This document shows, one piece after another, positions 35,001 to 47,500 of a stretch of DNA of 64,000 nucleotides; position 1 is the stretch's first letter, and each line of letters starts with the position of its first letter. Origin of the DNA: Drosophila miranda. Its lineage: Eukaryota > Arthropoda > Insecta > Diptera > Drosophilidae. Below the pieces are notes generated by a model. It saw only the letters and a program-made list of their open reading frames with translations. It was not told the DNA's origin and did not search any database. The DNA lies in assembly GCF_003369915.1 (NCBI RefSeq), contig NC_046673.1, positions 13,252,001 through 13,316,000 of the forward strand, read 5' to 3'. Made by a program: the position numbers and the translations under genes.

Positions 35001-38000
35001 CCCCCACATGGTCTTCTTCATGCGACTCTCGGCGTCAATCAGTTCGGCGGCCTCCGTGAACTTCTGCATGGCCTCCACCCAGAGCTCCACAGACTGGTCG
35101 TATATCTTTCGGAACTCCTTGGTGAGGGGCACCTCTTCGATCTTGAAGCTGACGCCCTTGAAGCTCAGCTGGCGGGCAATGTACATGCCGCGTAGCTTCA
35201 TGTCCATGGCAACGATTTCCATGGCACCAACACCGCTAAAAACAAAAACAGAACAAAACAAAAAGGACAGATTAAATCGGATGCACGCAACGATTGAGGG
35301 CTTCCTCCACTTACCGTCGCTCTACGGCTGTGATAAAATCATTGAAATTGCCAAAGGCCGTGCCCTGACCCCACAATCCCAGTCGAACCATATAGGCCAT
35401 ATTCTTGGGCTCTGAGGCGCCCGTGGCGGAGGCATAGACCACACGGGCCTTGGGCAACTTTTGCTGCAGCTCGAGGACAGTTTGTCCGGTTTTTGTGGGC
35501 TTGCCGGAGCCCACGGGACACAGATTCTTGGCCTTGTGGCACTCATCGAAGATGATTAGACCCTCAAAATCCTCGCCACACCACTGCAACAGCTGGCGGA
35601 AGCGCGAACGATACTTGCCCGTCTTGTTGTTCGATTCCCCAATGAGGGCCGAGTACGTGCTGAAGATTACGCCGCGTTTCACATTGTTGTTCACATCGGA
35701 GCTGATTTTGGCGTACTTGAACTACAGAGAAAGATAGCAGAGAGAGCAGATAAAGGAGTATGAATGGAGGATCGAATCGGATCAAAGGAAGAGACCATAC
35801 TTTATTCAATGGATGCACACCAATGCGAGAGGCTCCAATATCGATGAGATCCCGCTGGGCATCGTACTTCAGATCATTCGATACGGATATCCACAGCGCC
35901 TTCTTGCGTCCCTTGAGAAAGTTCTCATAGATGATGCCCGCAATGGTACGACCCTTGCCCACGCCAGCGCCATCGCCAATGAGGAAGCCAGCACGACTGC
36001 CATCCGGCAGCAGGTGATCGTGCGCCTGCGAGGCATACGTTATGGACTCCAGCTGCAGGGCGCTCAGCTGTCCCGAACTGATCGTTTCGTTGGGTATCGA
36101 CATCTTGTAGTAGACATCGCAGGGCTCCACAGAGCTGAGAGAGGCGGTCTCCACCACAGCATCGGGATGCTTTTTGCCCAGCTTCACTGTGCGCGGGAGA
36201 GAGTGTTCAAATGAGTCACGGAAAGAGTTCAAGAATATGCATTTATGTTTGGCGGGTACTCACATTTGGCTGGCCAGTAATCGGCATATGTCTCGGCCAC
36301 ACCCATCTCCTCGTAGTCCACTTCGTCCTCCTCCTGCTGGACATAGGCAGCCGCTGCGGCGGCGGAGGCTGCTGCTGCATTGGCCTGGGCCTGCTGCATG
36401 GACTGCTGCATCGACATGGACATGGACATCGACATGGGCCCGGGATTGGAGCCGGACATCAAGGAGGTGCCTGGCGAGGGGGTACGCTTCATTGATTGCA
36501 TGAACATCTGGAACACATTGTTGGGTATGCCGCTGGTCAGATATTCCGGATTCATGGCAATCAGTTTCTGGACAGCCTCCATCATCGATGTGCTGCCCTT
36601 TGTGCCACCGCCGCCAGTTGGTGCTCCTCCTCCTGCTCCCCCTCCTGCTGCTGCTGCTGTGGCGCTCGCTGGTGGCATGGCCACCTTGGAAACTGCTCCA
36701 CGCACCACCGGCAGGGCAACACCACCTGCACCTGGACCTGCAGCGCCGCCGGCATAGCTCACTGCAAGAGACGCAAGGAACGGGAGGGAAAAAAAAAGGA
36801 TGTTTCGTGTAGGTTTCGAGTTTTGTTGGTTGCAAATGTCATTTGTTGATCGATTGTTTGTTGTATGTGGTGCATGTGGCATGTGGAATGTTCAGGGAGA
36901 GATATGCATTGAATAGAAAGAGACAACAGGCATCGGTAGATAGAAAGAGACAGAGAGAGAGAAAGGGAAAGAGCGTTCATAAGCAAACAATTGTACAATT
37001 GAGGAAACCTACGAATGTGGGGGAAAATATATAGAAATCTTTCAATTGAAATGCATCCAAAATCTTCCACAAACAACAACTACCCAAAAAACTGAACGAA
37101 AAATCGGGCATACATCAGAGATACATCACACATACATCAGGTTCGAAACGAAAAGAAATACAATCGACATACGTTCAGCGTTTCTTTCGAACGAAAGCTT
37201 TCCAGGGCGTACATCGACCACAACGGTAGAAAAACCGCACTTTCAGGCTGATAATCAAGCGTACAGTCATTGGCTGTCACATGTGCATCGGCGCTGCTGC
37301 TGCGCCGCCAATCCCAACAACACTTTTTGTCTCATTTTGCCTGCCGTCGACGCACACAGACGCACTGCAACGCCGAACGAAAGCTTGTTGAAGCGCAATT
37401 CAAATGTTGGAGAGCCTTCGGGAGCTTTTGAAAGCCGTACATCGATCCGCTCTTGCAGGCATGTGCAGGCATATGAAAGCTTTCGCTCCTCAATCGTATA
37501 AGCATTCGACATGACTGCACATGCATTCTTCTTACATGGAAACACAACAGCAAAAGTATCAATTATTCAATTCATTTCATCAATTGGATAATTGTTTTGA
37601 TATACTGCTTACATCGAGTATACATAGCTTTTGGTTTGCTTCATCGAACGTACATCAATGGAATGGCAGAATATTAGCAAATATCGCTACTCTTTACTCG
37701 TTGGTGGCTGGATGGTCCCTCATTTCTTGCAACAAACTTGTCTTCCGTTTGTGTTCTACCGTTTACCATCCAACCTTTTTTTGTACATAATTTATACAAG
37801 AAATTTCTGAAGTTTTAGTGCAATTTCTCGGGGCCATCAACACCGATGCAGGATCATCAAAAAGGATGACTTGTTGAGGAGCAGCGTTTTGAGAAGATTC
37901 TGGTGCCACTCCATATCCTCCACCGATTGAGAGCTCTTGTGTCTCAAGTAATCCGCTGTCCTGCACCTTGAGGTAGTCCGGATTGCGGAAGAGCACCTCG

Positions 38001-38561
38001 GCACCTTCAATCGTTTCAGACATCGAGAATTTGCACAAGGAACTGCCGGGGCTGAAAGCACACGACGACAAGGATGACGACGACGACACCACCGCCACAG
38101 CCACCGACGCCGGCGCCTCCTCGTCCTCCTCCTCATCCTCCACATCGCTCTGCGAGGACTGAAACGACAGTGGTGGATGCTTGAAGAAGATGAGGGACAT
38201 CGATCGGTGTAGCGCAGCCGATGCATCACCAGGTGCCTGGGGTGGAGTTCCAGGCCCTGTTGTCTGTACAGTCCCCAAACCTTTGCAGGATTTTAAGTGT
38301 AGATGCTGCGACGAGGCGTTTGTGGCCAGTGGCTCCACCACAATGCTGACGTTTTTGTTCTCCACCGAGGACGGGACGTCGGATGTCGACTGCTGGCTAC
38401 GCCAAGCCCCACGCTTCATATTTTCCAGCGCCTCGTTCTGGATGGCATAAAACTTCTCCATGGCCTCCGCCACAGCGATTTTCCCCAGCTGACAGATATC
38501 CTCCCAACAGGGGGGACCGGCAGACACACCCACGTTGTGATAATGATAATGATAATGATAA

Positions 38562-38595
<34 letters not shown>

Positions 38596-41500
38596 GATGA
38601 TGGTGCACCTCTCGATCCCCTGTAGCCGTCTGCTGTTCGGCCGCCTTCTCCATTTGCTCTTTGTCTTGTGGGTCGGTTGGATTCATGACCGAAGATGAAT
38701 ATCCAACAGAAACAATCAGAAAGAAAATGAAAAGCAATAAGCTGCAATAATTTCGTGAGAGCTTTGACCGAAAATAATAAATCTCTAAAGAATTTTGGGT
38801 TTTGTTGGAACGTTTTGTAGCAGCCAGAAATTTCTATAGAGCCGCCTTCACGAAGGGGAAATGTTTGGAAATGCTAGAAAAGCAATTCCTACTTGGACGA
38901 GAGGAAATATATTATATAGAGTCCCCCAAAAACGAATATTCAATCCTTCATTCACTCACGATGCAAAACATTTAAAAAAATACAACAAATAATAAGAGCA
39001 GTGTTACAGGACACTGAAGGATAGGACATCATATATACAGTTGCGTCCAAAATATTAAAAGTGCTTCCGTAGCTCGTGAAAATATTGTGTGTTTAAGGAT
39101 ACAGTATCTCATTTATAATAAATATACAAGTATTTATAGATCATTTTCAACTATTTACTGAATATTCCATTCCATTCGAGCATCGAACATTCGATCTAAG
39201 AAGCGGTTTTAGGCTTAACTATACAATATCTAACGATCTGAACATCAATCATACAACACACTAACACTTTTAGGTAACTCTTTTGGCCCTTCCACGCTCT
39301 TTTAGCAGTCAATTTTGGAGTATTTTCAATTACATACATACGAGTATATTGTATTTATACTGAAATTCAGATTATACTCCTGCATGCACTGACAACCGAA
39401 TAGATTCAGTGGTATTCGGTACTCCCTTGATTGGGTCCTCTACAATCTGCATTTCATTCCATCACAACGCTCGCCCAAAACGGACTGGAAAAAGCAGGAA
39501 GATCCCAAAATTTCGGTTTTTACTTCTCGCTCACTCTCTTGTATAAAAACAGAGGCATGTCGAGGTTCGCGTGTCTCTATAGAAAACCTTCCGAACGGTT
39601 CCGGATGCTGATTCCAAACTGATTCCTATTCTGATGTCCGCTGAATGTGGATCATTATCGACTAATTGTGAAAGACCTTTTGGAGACCCTTGTTCTAGCG
39701 AAAATATCCTTGTTTTTTGGTTTAAGAATGCCTACATTCTAGGGGACCAGCACTTGTATTATGTTGAACGCAGCTGTGAGATCAGTGTGGAGTGTGGATT
39801 GGTACGAGTAATTCGGTAATACACTTGTCTACGCTTTTCTTGGTTGTTACCAACATTAATCGACTTACTCTGCGCCAGTAAAGACGCGGCCATATTGAAA
39901 TTAGCGGCAGAAGCACCACCAGCACTCCCACTCCCACCGCCACCGCCCATTGCTGACGCATAGAAGTTGGAGGCGCCGCCACTGGAGGTTGATGTGGAGG
40001 TGGATGTGGAGGAGTGCGAGTGCGAGGGCGAGGCACTGCCACCCTTGGAGGCCACGTAGGCGGCGAGGTTCATCAGTTCGTTGGTGGAGAGGCTGTTCAG
40101 GTAGCTGCCGGCGCCGCTGCTCAGGTAGCTGCTGGCGGACCCACCGCCCCCACCGCCGCCGGCCCCCGCATTAAAGTGGGGAGTGGCTGTGGCAGTGGCA
40201 GTGGTTGTGCCCGGGACCGAGCTGCTGGTCCTTGCTGCGGGTGGTAGAGTGGGGCCCATGGCTGGACGGACGACAAAACGAATGCAAAACGAAAGGAAAA
40301 AACCAAAACAAAAGCAAACCAAAGCAAAAAAGAAAAGAAAGGTTTTTCAAGGGGTGGAGGAAAACAAGAACAAGACAAAAGGGGGTGGCAAGGGGTATAA
40401 ACATAGAGAGGGGGGGTAGACGGGGAGAGGGGTATTAAGAGAGTGTGTGTGGGAGATAAAGAAAGAGAAGAAAGAGAGAGAAACACAAGGGACATTAATT
40501 AATTTCAATCGTTCCAAACAAATTTCATCTTTTTCATCTTTCTGTCTGTCCGTCTCTGTTGCACGCATTGGTGGGTGTTTGTGTGTGTGGGTGTGGGTGT
40601 GTGTGTGTGATGGCAAGGTACATTCATAACAAGGTGAGGCATTCTCCTACTTCCACAGATCTAATTTTAAAGAAATACTGATCGATATATGACCCCTCCC
40701 TCTCTATCCGTGAGTCATACAAAAATTCTTACAAAACACTAGAGAATACATGAGAGAGCATAAGCTGCCTCCTCTCTCTCTGCACGGAATACCTGTAGCT
40801 CTGTAGCCGAGAGAGTTGTAAAATCCTTTCTTCTAGAAACTGCTCAGGATATGTCCTGCATCCTCAATCTTCTATAAGTCTTAGCCGAGCTAAGATTTTA
40901 CTCAAATTCAATAAAAAGTTAAACGGAAATTCCCAAATTGATTCCGATAGCAATACGATATAGCTCTCTCTCTCTCGCGCTCTTTCTGTGGGTGTGTGCC
41001 TCACCTTGTATGTTGCAAATGTGTCTCTTGTGTGTGGTTTTGTGTGTGTTTTGTTTCAACTTACCCGTCAATTTCTTTGGCATATTGTTTAAACTATTCT
41101 CTAATCCTACTTTTCTGTCTATTATCGTTACTGATCCGTTGGACGTCAGGTCTAGCCCCACTGTTCCGGCTGCGGCTCCGGCTCCGGCTCCGACTGCTTT
41201 CACTATTGGTACTCCTTTCAATCCGGCTGCGGCTGTTCCCGGCACTCCAATCTTAATATTATAGCTGCTGCTGGTGGTGATATTATTGTTGTTGATTCGC
41301 AGCAGGGAAATGGGCTTATTGTTGTTATTATGATTGCTGATGGTAATGGTTTTGGTATCGCTGTTGATATTGCTATTGCTGCCCGCTGGACCCTTCGTTA
41401 CGCCCACACCGCTTCGTATGTTCTGGGCGTAGGTAACAGCTGTGTTCAGATCGCGACCGCCACCTGTAGAGAGATATTACAAGCAAATACACACAAGTAC

Positions 41501-44500
41501 ATATTAATGACCCGATCCAATCCATTTCAATGATATATATATATATGATATAGCATAGCCATGTTCGCTGTACAAATTACCCACAAGTGAACGGCCACTA
41601 AGAAAAACTGGAGCTACAAAAGTCATCCCCTGCCACAGGCAAAATCTGTCATTGGATGTTCCTTAACCTTTAAGACCTTTAAGATCATACACCGATACAC
41701 AGATACCCAAGACAGAGTGTGTGTGTGTGCGTGTGTGGCTGCCACATCGGGTGACACATCAAAAAACATAAGGGTAGGGGCCCTATTTCTGATTCACAAA
41801 TTAAATCAGTAACCGTTAGGTTATCGTTTGTCTCCGACAGTACTTCAATAAAATGATATTTGGTGTTCTATAATGGAAACAAATTTGATTGATATATGAA
41901 ACGAGCAGGAGGATGCCCGTATAAAAGAAGCCGATGCCGATGCCGATGCCGATGCCGAGAGTGCAAAAACAAACGACACTCAGTGCGTATGACGATGTTC
42001 GGCTGATGACTGGGACCGAGGTTGGCTGATGCTCGACTCGAGTCTCTCTCATTATTTCTGGTTTGCTCCCAGATTCAAAAATCTTTCTTTGATTTTCTTG
42101 TGAGTTTCTGGCACGTGTTGTTGTTGGCAATTTTCCAATTGCCCATTTCCGGTGATGGAATGTGTGAATTTGTAATTGTGGAATACCTTTAACTTGATGG
42201 CAAAACATTTCGAATGGATTCCTCAGAAATATGATTCCCATTTGCATTGCACAATTATGCAGACGATAATCAGCATATAACCAGGGCCCAAGACTTGCCC
42301 CCCGTCCCCGCGCTCGCCCCAGGCATTTAAACTCAGGGCAGCAGCGACAGCGACAGCGGCAGCGGCAGTGGCAGTGGCAGCAACCCCCGGTCCTCATTCA
42401 AGGTAAATAACTAATTAATGAGCAAAGATACAGATATAGATACAGATGCAGATGCACATAATACATAATATGCAGCAGGAATATACAGGATATACACACG
42501 TACAGTATGTGCAAGGAAGGGGGCCTTTGGCTGTGCATGTAATCATAATTATATGCAAGCAGACACATACAGACGAGTACATATGTGGCACCCAACGACA
42601 CATGCAGCAGCGGCAAAGGATGCCGTTACCGCGCGGTCAAGATGCATGAACTCCCCCCTCGCCACGCCCCCAAAAACCGCAAATCAAATACAAATCATTA
42701 ACGCAAAAACGAATGCACAACTCTGCCGTTGAAAGACGTGAAACTAATTCAATTCTCGCGGGAATAGCCAAGGATATCCAAGCCGAACGAATATTGGAAT
42801 CGTCTCAACAATACAGTGAAAGATACACCCAGAAAAAGCCTATTGTCGAGGCACAACCAGGTGTTCCAATCAAAGAAATGGAAATAAATGGATCTTTCAA
42901 GACACTGAAAACTCCCATTGCTCCGAGATTTACGAGTATTCTTCGACAACCGGCGAAAAGTGTCAAAGAGAAAGCTCGCGAGGGCATGGCGCTGTCGTGA
43001 TTCGTGACTCGATGCCGAGAATGCAAAGACAAAATATGAACAGAACTTCAATATATTCGTAAAAAGCATTTGTAGGATAGATGCGACTACGAGTATAAAA
43101 GTCTAAAGCACCTTGATTATGTTAGACCCGACCTTGACCCTTAGTCATCCAGATAGTGCATGATATCGTCGATAGGTTTGCTTATGAGGTTAAGAAGTCC
43201 TCCAGGATCGAGGTATGTCTTTTTCCTTCTTAGTCGGAAAGTTGCAAATGATGGCAATGCTGCAGGGGTTTCGATGTCTTGTCCTTTCTTCCTTTCCTGA
43301 ACCTTTCAAATCATTGATTTTCAATTGTCGAAGCACTTAGTAATTATCCATCGATTGATAGATGGATGCCATGCCCCTTGGCATGGGGCATGGGGCATTG
43401 GGCAATTGCTAATCAAGTTTAATAATTCAGTCAAGATGTTCACCACCAAGTATGACGCACAGAGGCAGGACAGGAGCCTACCATCGTGGATATATCTTCA
43501 GTTATACTCGTATATGTATATGGGGCGGGGGTGGGGGGCAAAGCGTTACCTAATATACGTGACGCACAAATGCGGAGGGGGTGCCACACACATAATTGCC
43601 ACATATATACTCCGCACTGTACTGCGTACATGTATACTATATCCATATCGAGAAAATCTAATGCAAACACAATGCACGCTGCTCGCTGCACATTGAAAGG
43701 ACATCTTTGTGGTGGCCGCCTGGCAGGTGGGAGACGACACCTCCAACCGCCAACCCCTTGCTCTCCTCCCTCGCTCTAGCTCTGTCTCTCTCTCCGTTTG
43801 TGCATTTGAGGGGGAGGTCAATTGGTGGGACAGGTCCATCCGTTTGAGCCAGGTCGATTGGGGGACAGATGGCACTGGGGGCATTTTCATTAATGTTTCA
43901 GTGGACTAATAAAAGTGGTCGTTTCATTAATGTTGAGACAGATGTCATGGAGCTGATGCCACTCTGATTCACTGAAAGTCAACGGAGTCCCACACCTGTT
44001 TCCTGTTCTCCTGAATAAGTTCTGGATGCTTCCGATGGTTCCCTTCCCATTGGTCAACGCTGTCCATTAAATTACTCCTCCGAGTACACTCGGAGATCAC
44101 AAATACTATTTCTAAATGGAATTCAGTGGGGGATTTTCTGCTTACCAGGCACTTCTATTAGATCTGGATCTTCATCATCGTCAAAATCGGAGCCAGAATC
44201 CTCTTCATCAAAATTATCGTCGTCGTCGTCGTCGACGCCGTCTAAAAAGGCTTTACGCTTTTTTGATGTCTGCAACAAAAAGAAAAACATACAATAAATA
44301 TTATTGCTACACAGTACTTTTCTGGTATTAAAATGGTATTTTCTAGTATTTATTTCGTATACTTATAGTATTTATTTGGTAGTATTCTAGCATATCTTTG
44401 GAATATTTTGGAATTTATTGGTGTTTTTTAAATTATTTATCTTCTATCATTAATTTGACATTTTCTATTATTTTTACAGTATTTTTTCTAGTATTTGTCA

Positions 44501-47500
44501 GGTTTTAGAGTATTCATTTTGAATTTCCTAGTATTTACTTGGTTCAAGTGATACTCATGTATCTCCTTGCTATATTTTAGTATTTTTTTGGTATATTCTA
44601 GCATTCATTTGTGATTTTTGAATTATTTATTTTTTATGATTTTATTATTTTCTTAAAAGTATGCGTTTGTTGTTTTTAGTATTTATATAGTATTCACATG
44701 TTTTTTTTATAGTATTTATATTGCATTTTATATTATTAGTTTATAAACTTTTGTGTTTTTTTTTTCTTAAAATTAGAGAAAAAGATAACTTGCAATTTTT
44801 GTAGACTTTATAAATTGCATTGTTCCTCCTTTATATATATATATATATAAATATGTATAATAATATACTATATGGCAGGATAATTATCAAATTTGATCAA
44901 AAAAATTTCTCTCAGTGGACGCAAGAGGCGGCAAAAATCAATAGTTTTGATAGTTTTCACATCTTTCACAGGTTACATTTCCATTTGGAGTCACCCAAAA
45001 AAAAACCAAAAAAACAATTAGGGTCCATACACACAGGCACAGAAAAAGCAGAAAAACGAGATGAAAACAAAAAGCACAATAAATGTGACACAAAAGAAGA
45101 GCGAAAAAAACCGCATATATTTGTATAGCACACTTTTCAGAGCACAGCACAGGCACACACACAAACATACAGAACGGGGGAGGAAATGGGAGAAAAAGAG
45201 AGCCAGAGGGAGAGAGAGAGAGAAAGTTGAAGGAGTTTCCGTTTCACTTGTTTAGAAAAAACGGCACAAAAAGCACGAGAAAAAAAAGCAACAGAAAAAA
45301 GCGCGAAGACAACGGATAGGGGAAAATAACGGGAGAAAAAGCTGAAAAAGCGAGGCGCTGAGAGGCGGACACTCACGGAAAGAGACGACGTACCGAAGGA
45401 GGTCACAGATGCGTTTCTGACGCGATGGGAACTGGTTCTGTTCTCCGTTTCGGCCTGGTTTTTGGGGTCTTCTGGGGTATCTGGGATTTCCGTCTGTACG
45501 GTTGTCTATTTGCGGGAGTGGTGTGCGACTGTTTCGATGCTCGTGTTGGAGCCAACTACCGCCACTTTTCCAGGACTCAGATTCAGAACCAGAACCAGAC
45601 CCCGGCCCGGGTACGGCCTCTGCCACTGCCACTGCCACGACATGCCTCTTGTCTACATGGCACACAGAATACCCCGTAGCCGCCCCCCGCCCTCCTCCCC
45701 CTCCAGAATGCTGGGAATATTCACCGTTTCATGTCGGAATATTCTAGCAGGAGGCAGCAGCAGGACCAAGCGGCTGCAGTTTTTCGATAGTAACGGGTTA
45801 ACCCATGGAGGGGGTGCGGCTCCTTTTTGGGGGTGGGTTTTGTGTCTGCTGGACGGACAGCAAGAAGAACAGAACTGGAAACAGGCCGATAAACAAACGA
45901 GGTGGCGTCGACTACCGAGAGTCCTACTACCAACCCTTTTTCGCACAGGCACGCACAGTGGTCCACATTGTCCAAATATCGCACACAAAACAGAGCTCGA
46001 GTTTCGGATTTGGAAAAGTTTTGTACGTTTTTAAATACAATACCCCCAAAGCTTTGTGACTGTTCATGACATGTTCATCGTCGGACATACACCTGCGCCG
46101 AAAAAAATAGCACCCGGGGACTAATGTCCGGACGGATTTTGCTTAAACAATGGTTCTAATGAACGTTGTTAAGACTAATATAAAAACATTAAGGTATATT
46201 TTATCGTATCCCAGAGCACTGGTATGATTTGCACACTCCAAATTAAGATATTTGAAAAGAATAGGATTTTTAATCAGAAATTTGGGCATTAACAAAAATT
46301 GCACCAATTTACAAAGAAATCATTTTCCTGCATAAGACAGCATCACTGTTTCTTAGATATTAACATAGACATAATGATCCATAAAGGGTTTGTGCCATGT
46401 ATCGGATCACCTTCAGTACGAAAATCATGCCCATACGATTATGCTTGATTTTCCATGTCTTTCCATGAGTCAGGGGTTTGTATTCTGCATTAGGTAGTCG
46501 TTTCACATTTCCACCAAAAAATTAATTTTGGCTTTAGTCGGACTACAAGATGTTTCTCCATTTTTCTTTGGCCCAACTTTAGTGCATACCAAACTTCTTT
46601 TTGGCCCTATGCCTTCCTGTCAAAAGTGGAATTTTCTTTGGACTATGAGTACCTGTTTTACGTTCTTGTAAACAATATCTAAATTTCCTGCTACTTGGGG
46701 ATTTTTTAAGATCCTTTTTTTTAGCTCTTTGACCGATTCAAATGGGTCCTCCTTGCCCTCACGAACCAGTAGTTTTACCAGAAATGGGGATATCGCGGCT
46801 TTTCTTTCATGTGTTTCTTGTTGGAAACATATTTCAAAGCATTGCTAACCATTTTATTTGAACAACCGACAATTTGCCCCACCTTAGCATAGTTCCTGCC
46901 TTCTTTCGCCTTTTTCTTCACTTTAGACAACGATTTTTAGTTCAATCAAGAACTTAAAACATCAAAAAGCTCAAAAAAGTAGAAGCTTTTGCGTAGAACG
47001 GTTACTGGGGCTATTTTTTTGTTGGTGCTCCATTTCGCTCTTCTTTCGCAAAACTGCCTAGAGTCATAGAGAACCGTTAGAATTGAGAGAGTAAGCACAC
47101 TTCTCTCAGAGAGGAGACATGTAAAGATACATGACATTGCAGTAAAGTGCAGGAAATGTTGAACAGTGGAAGAATATAGACGGTCGTACCTAGTGGTGCT
47201 ATTTTTTTCGGCGCCACTGTACCAAATGCAAATTTGTGTTTAATATTTTCTCGAAATTACGGTTCAAGTTTCATTGTTTTTTGTTTCCTTTTCTGATCTG
47301 CATTCCACTGTGCTCCACTGGACCCCAAAAAGGGGTTGGAATGTTGCTCTCTCCTATCCCCCCACCACCCACTGCAACCACCTCCTTTGCCTTCTTCCCT
47401 TCCCATGAGCCACCTTCTCGCTTCTTCTTCTTCGTTCCACCGAAAGGCAACAACAAAATGTTTGGCATTGCAGAGATACGAAGCTTCGTCCTCCATCGAT

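Noticed and set aside
45360-45665. sno N-terminal coding exon on the minus strand
   Set aside because: Neither GTGAG nor GTACG donor joins exon 44269 in the phase that gives the Sno frame.
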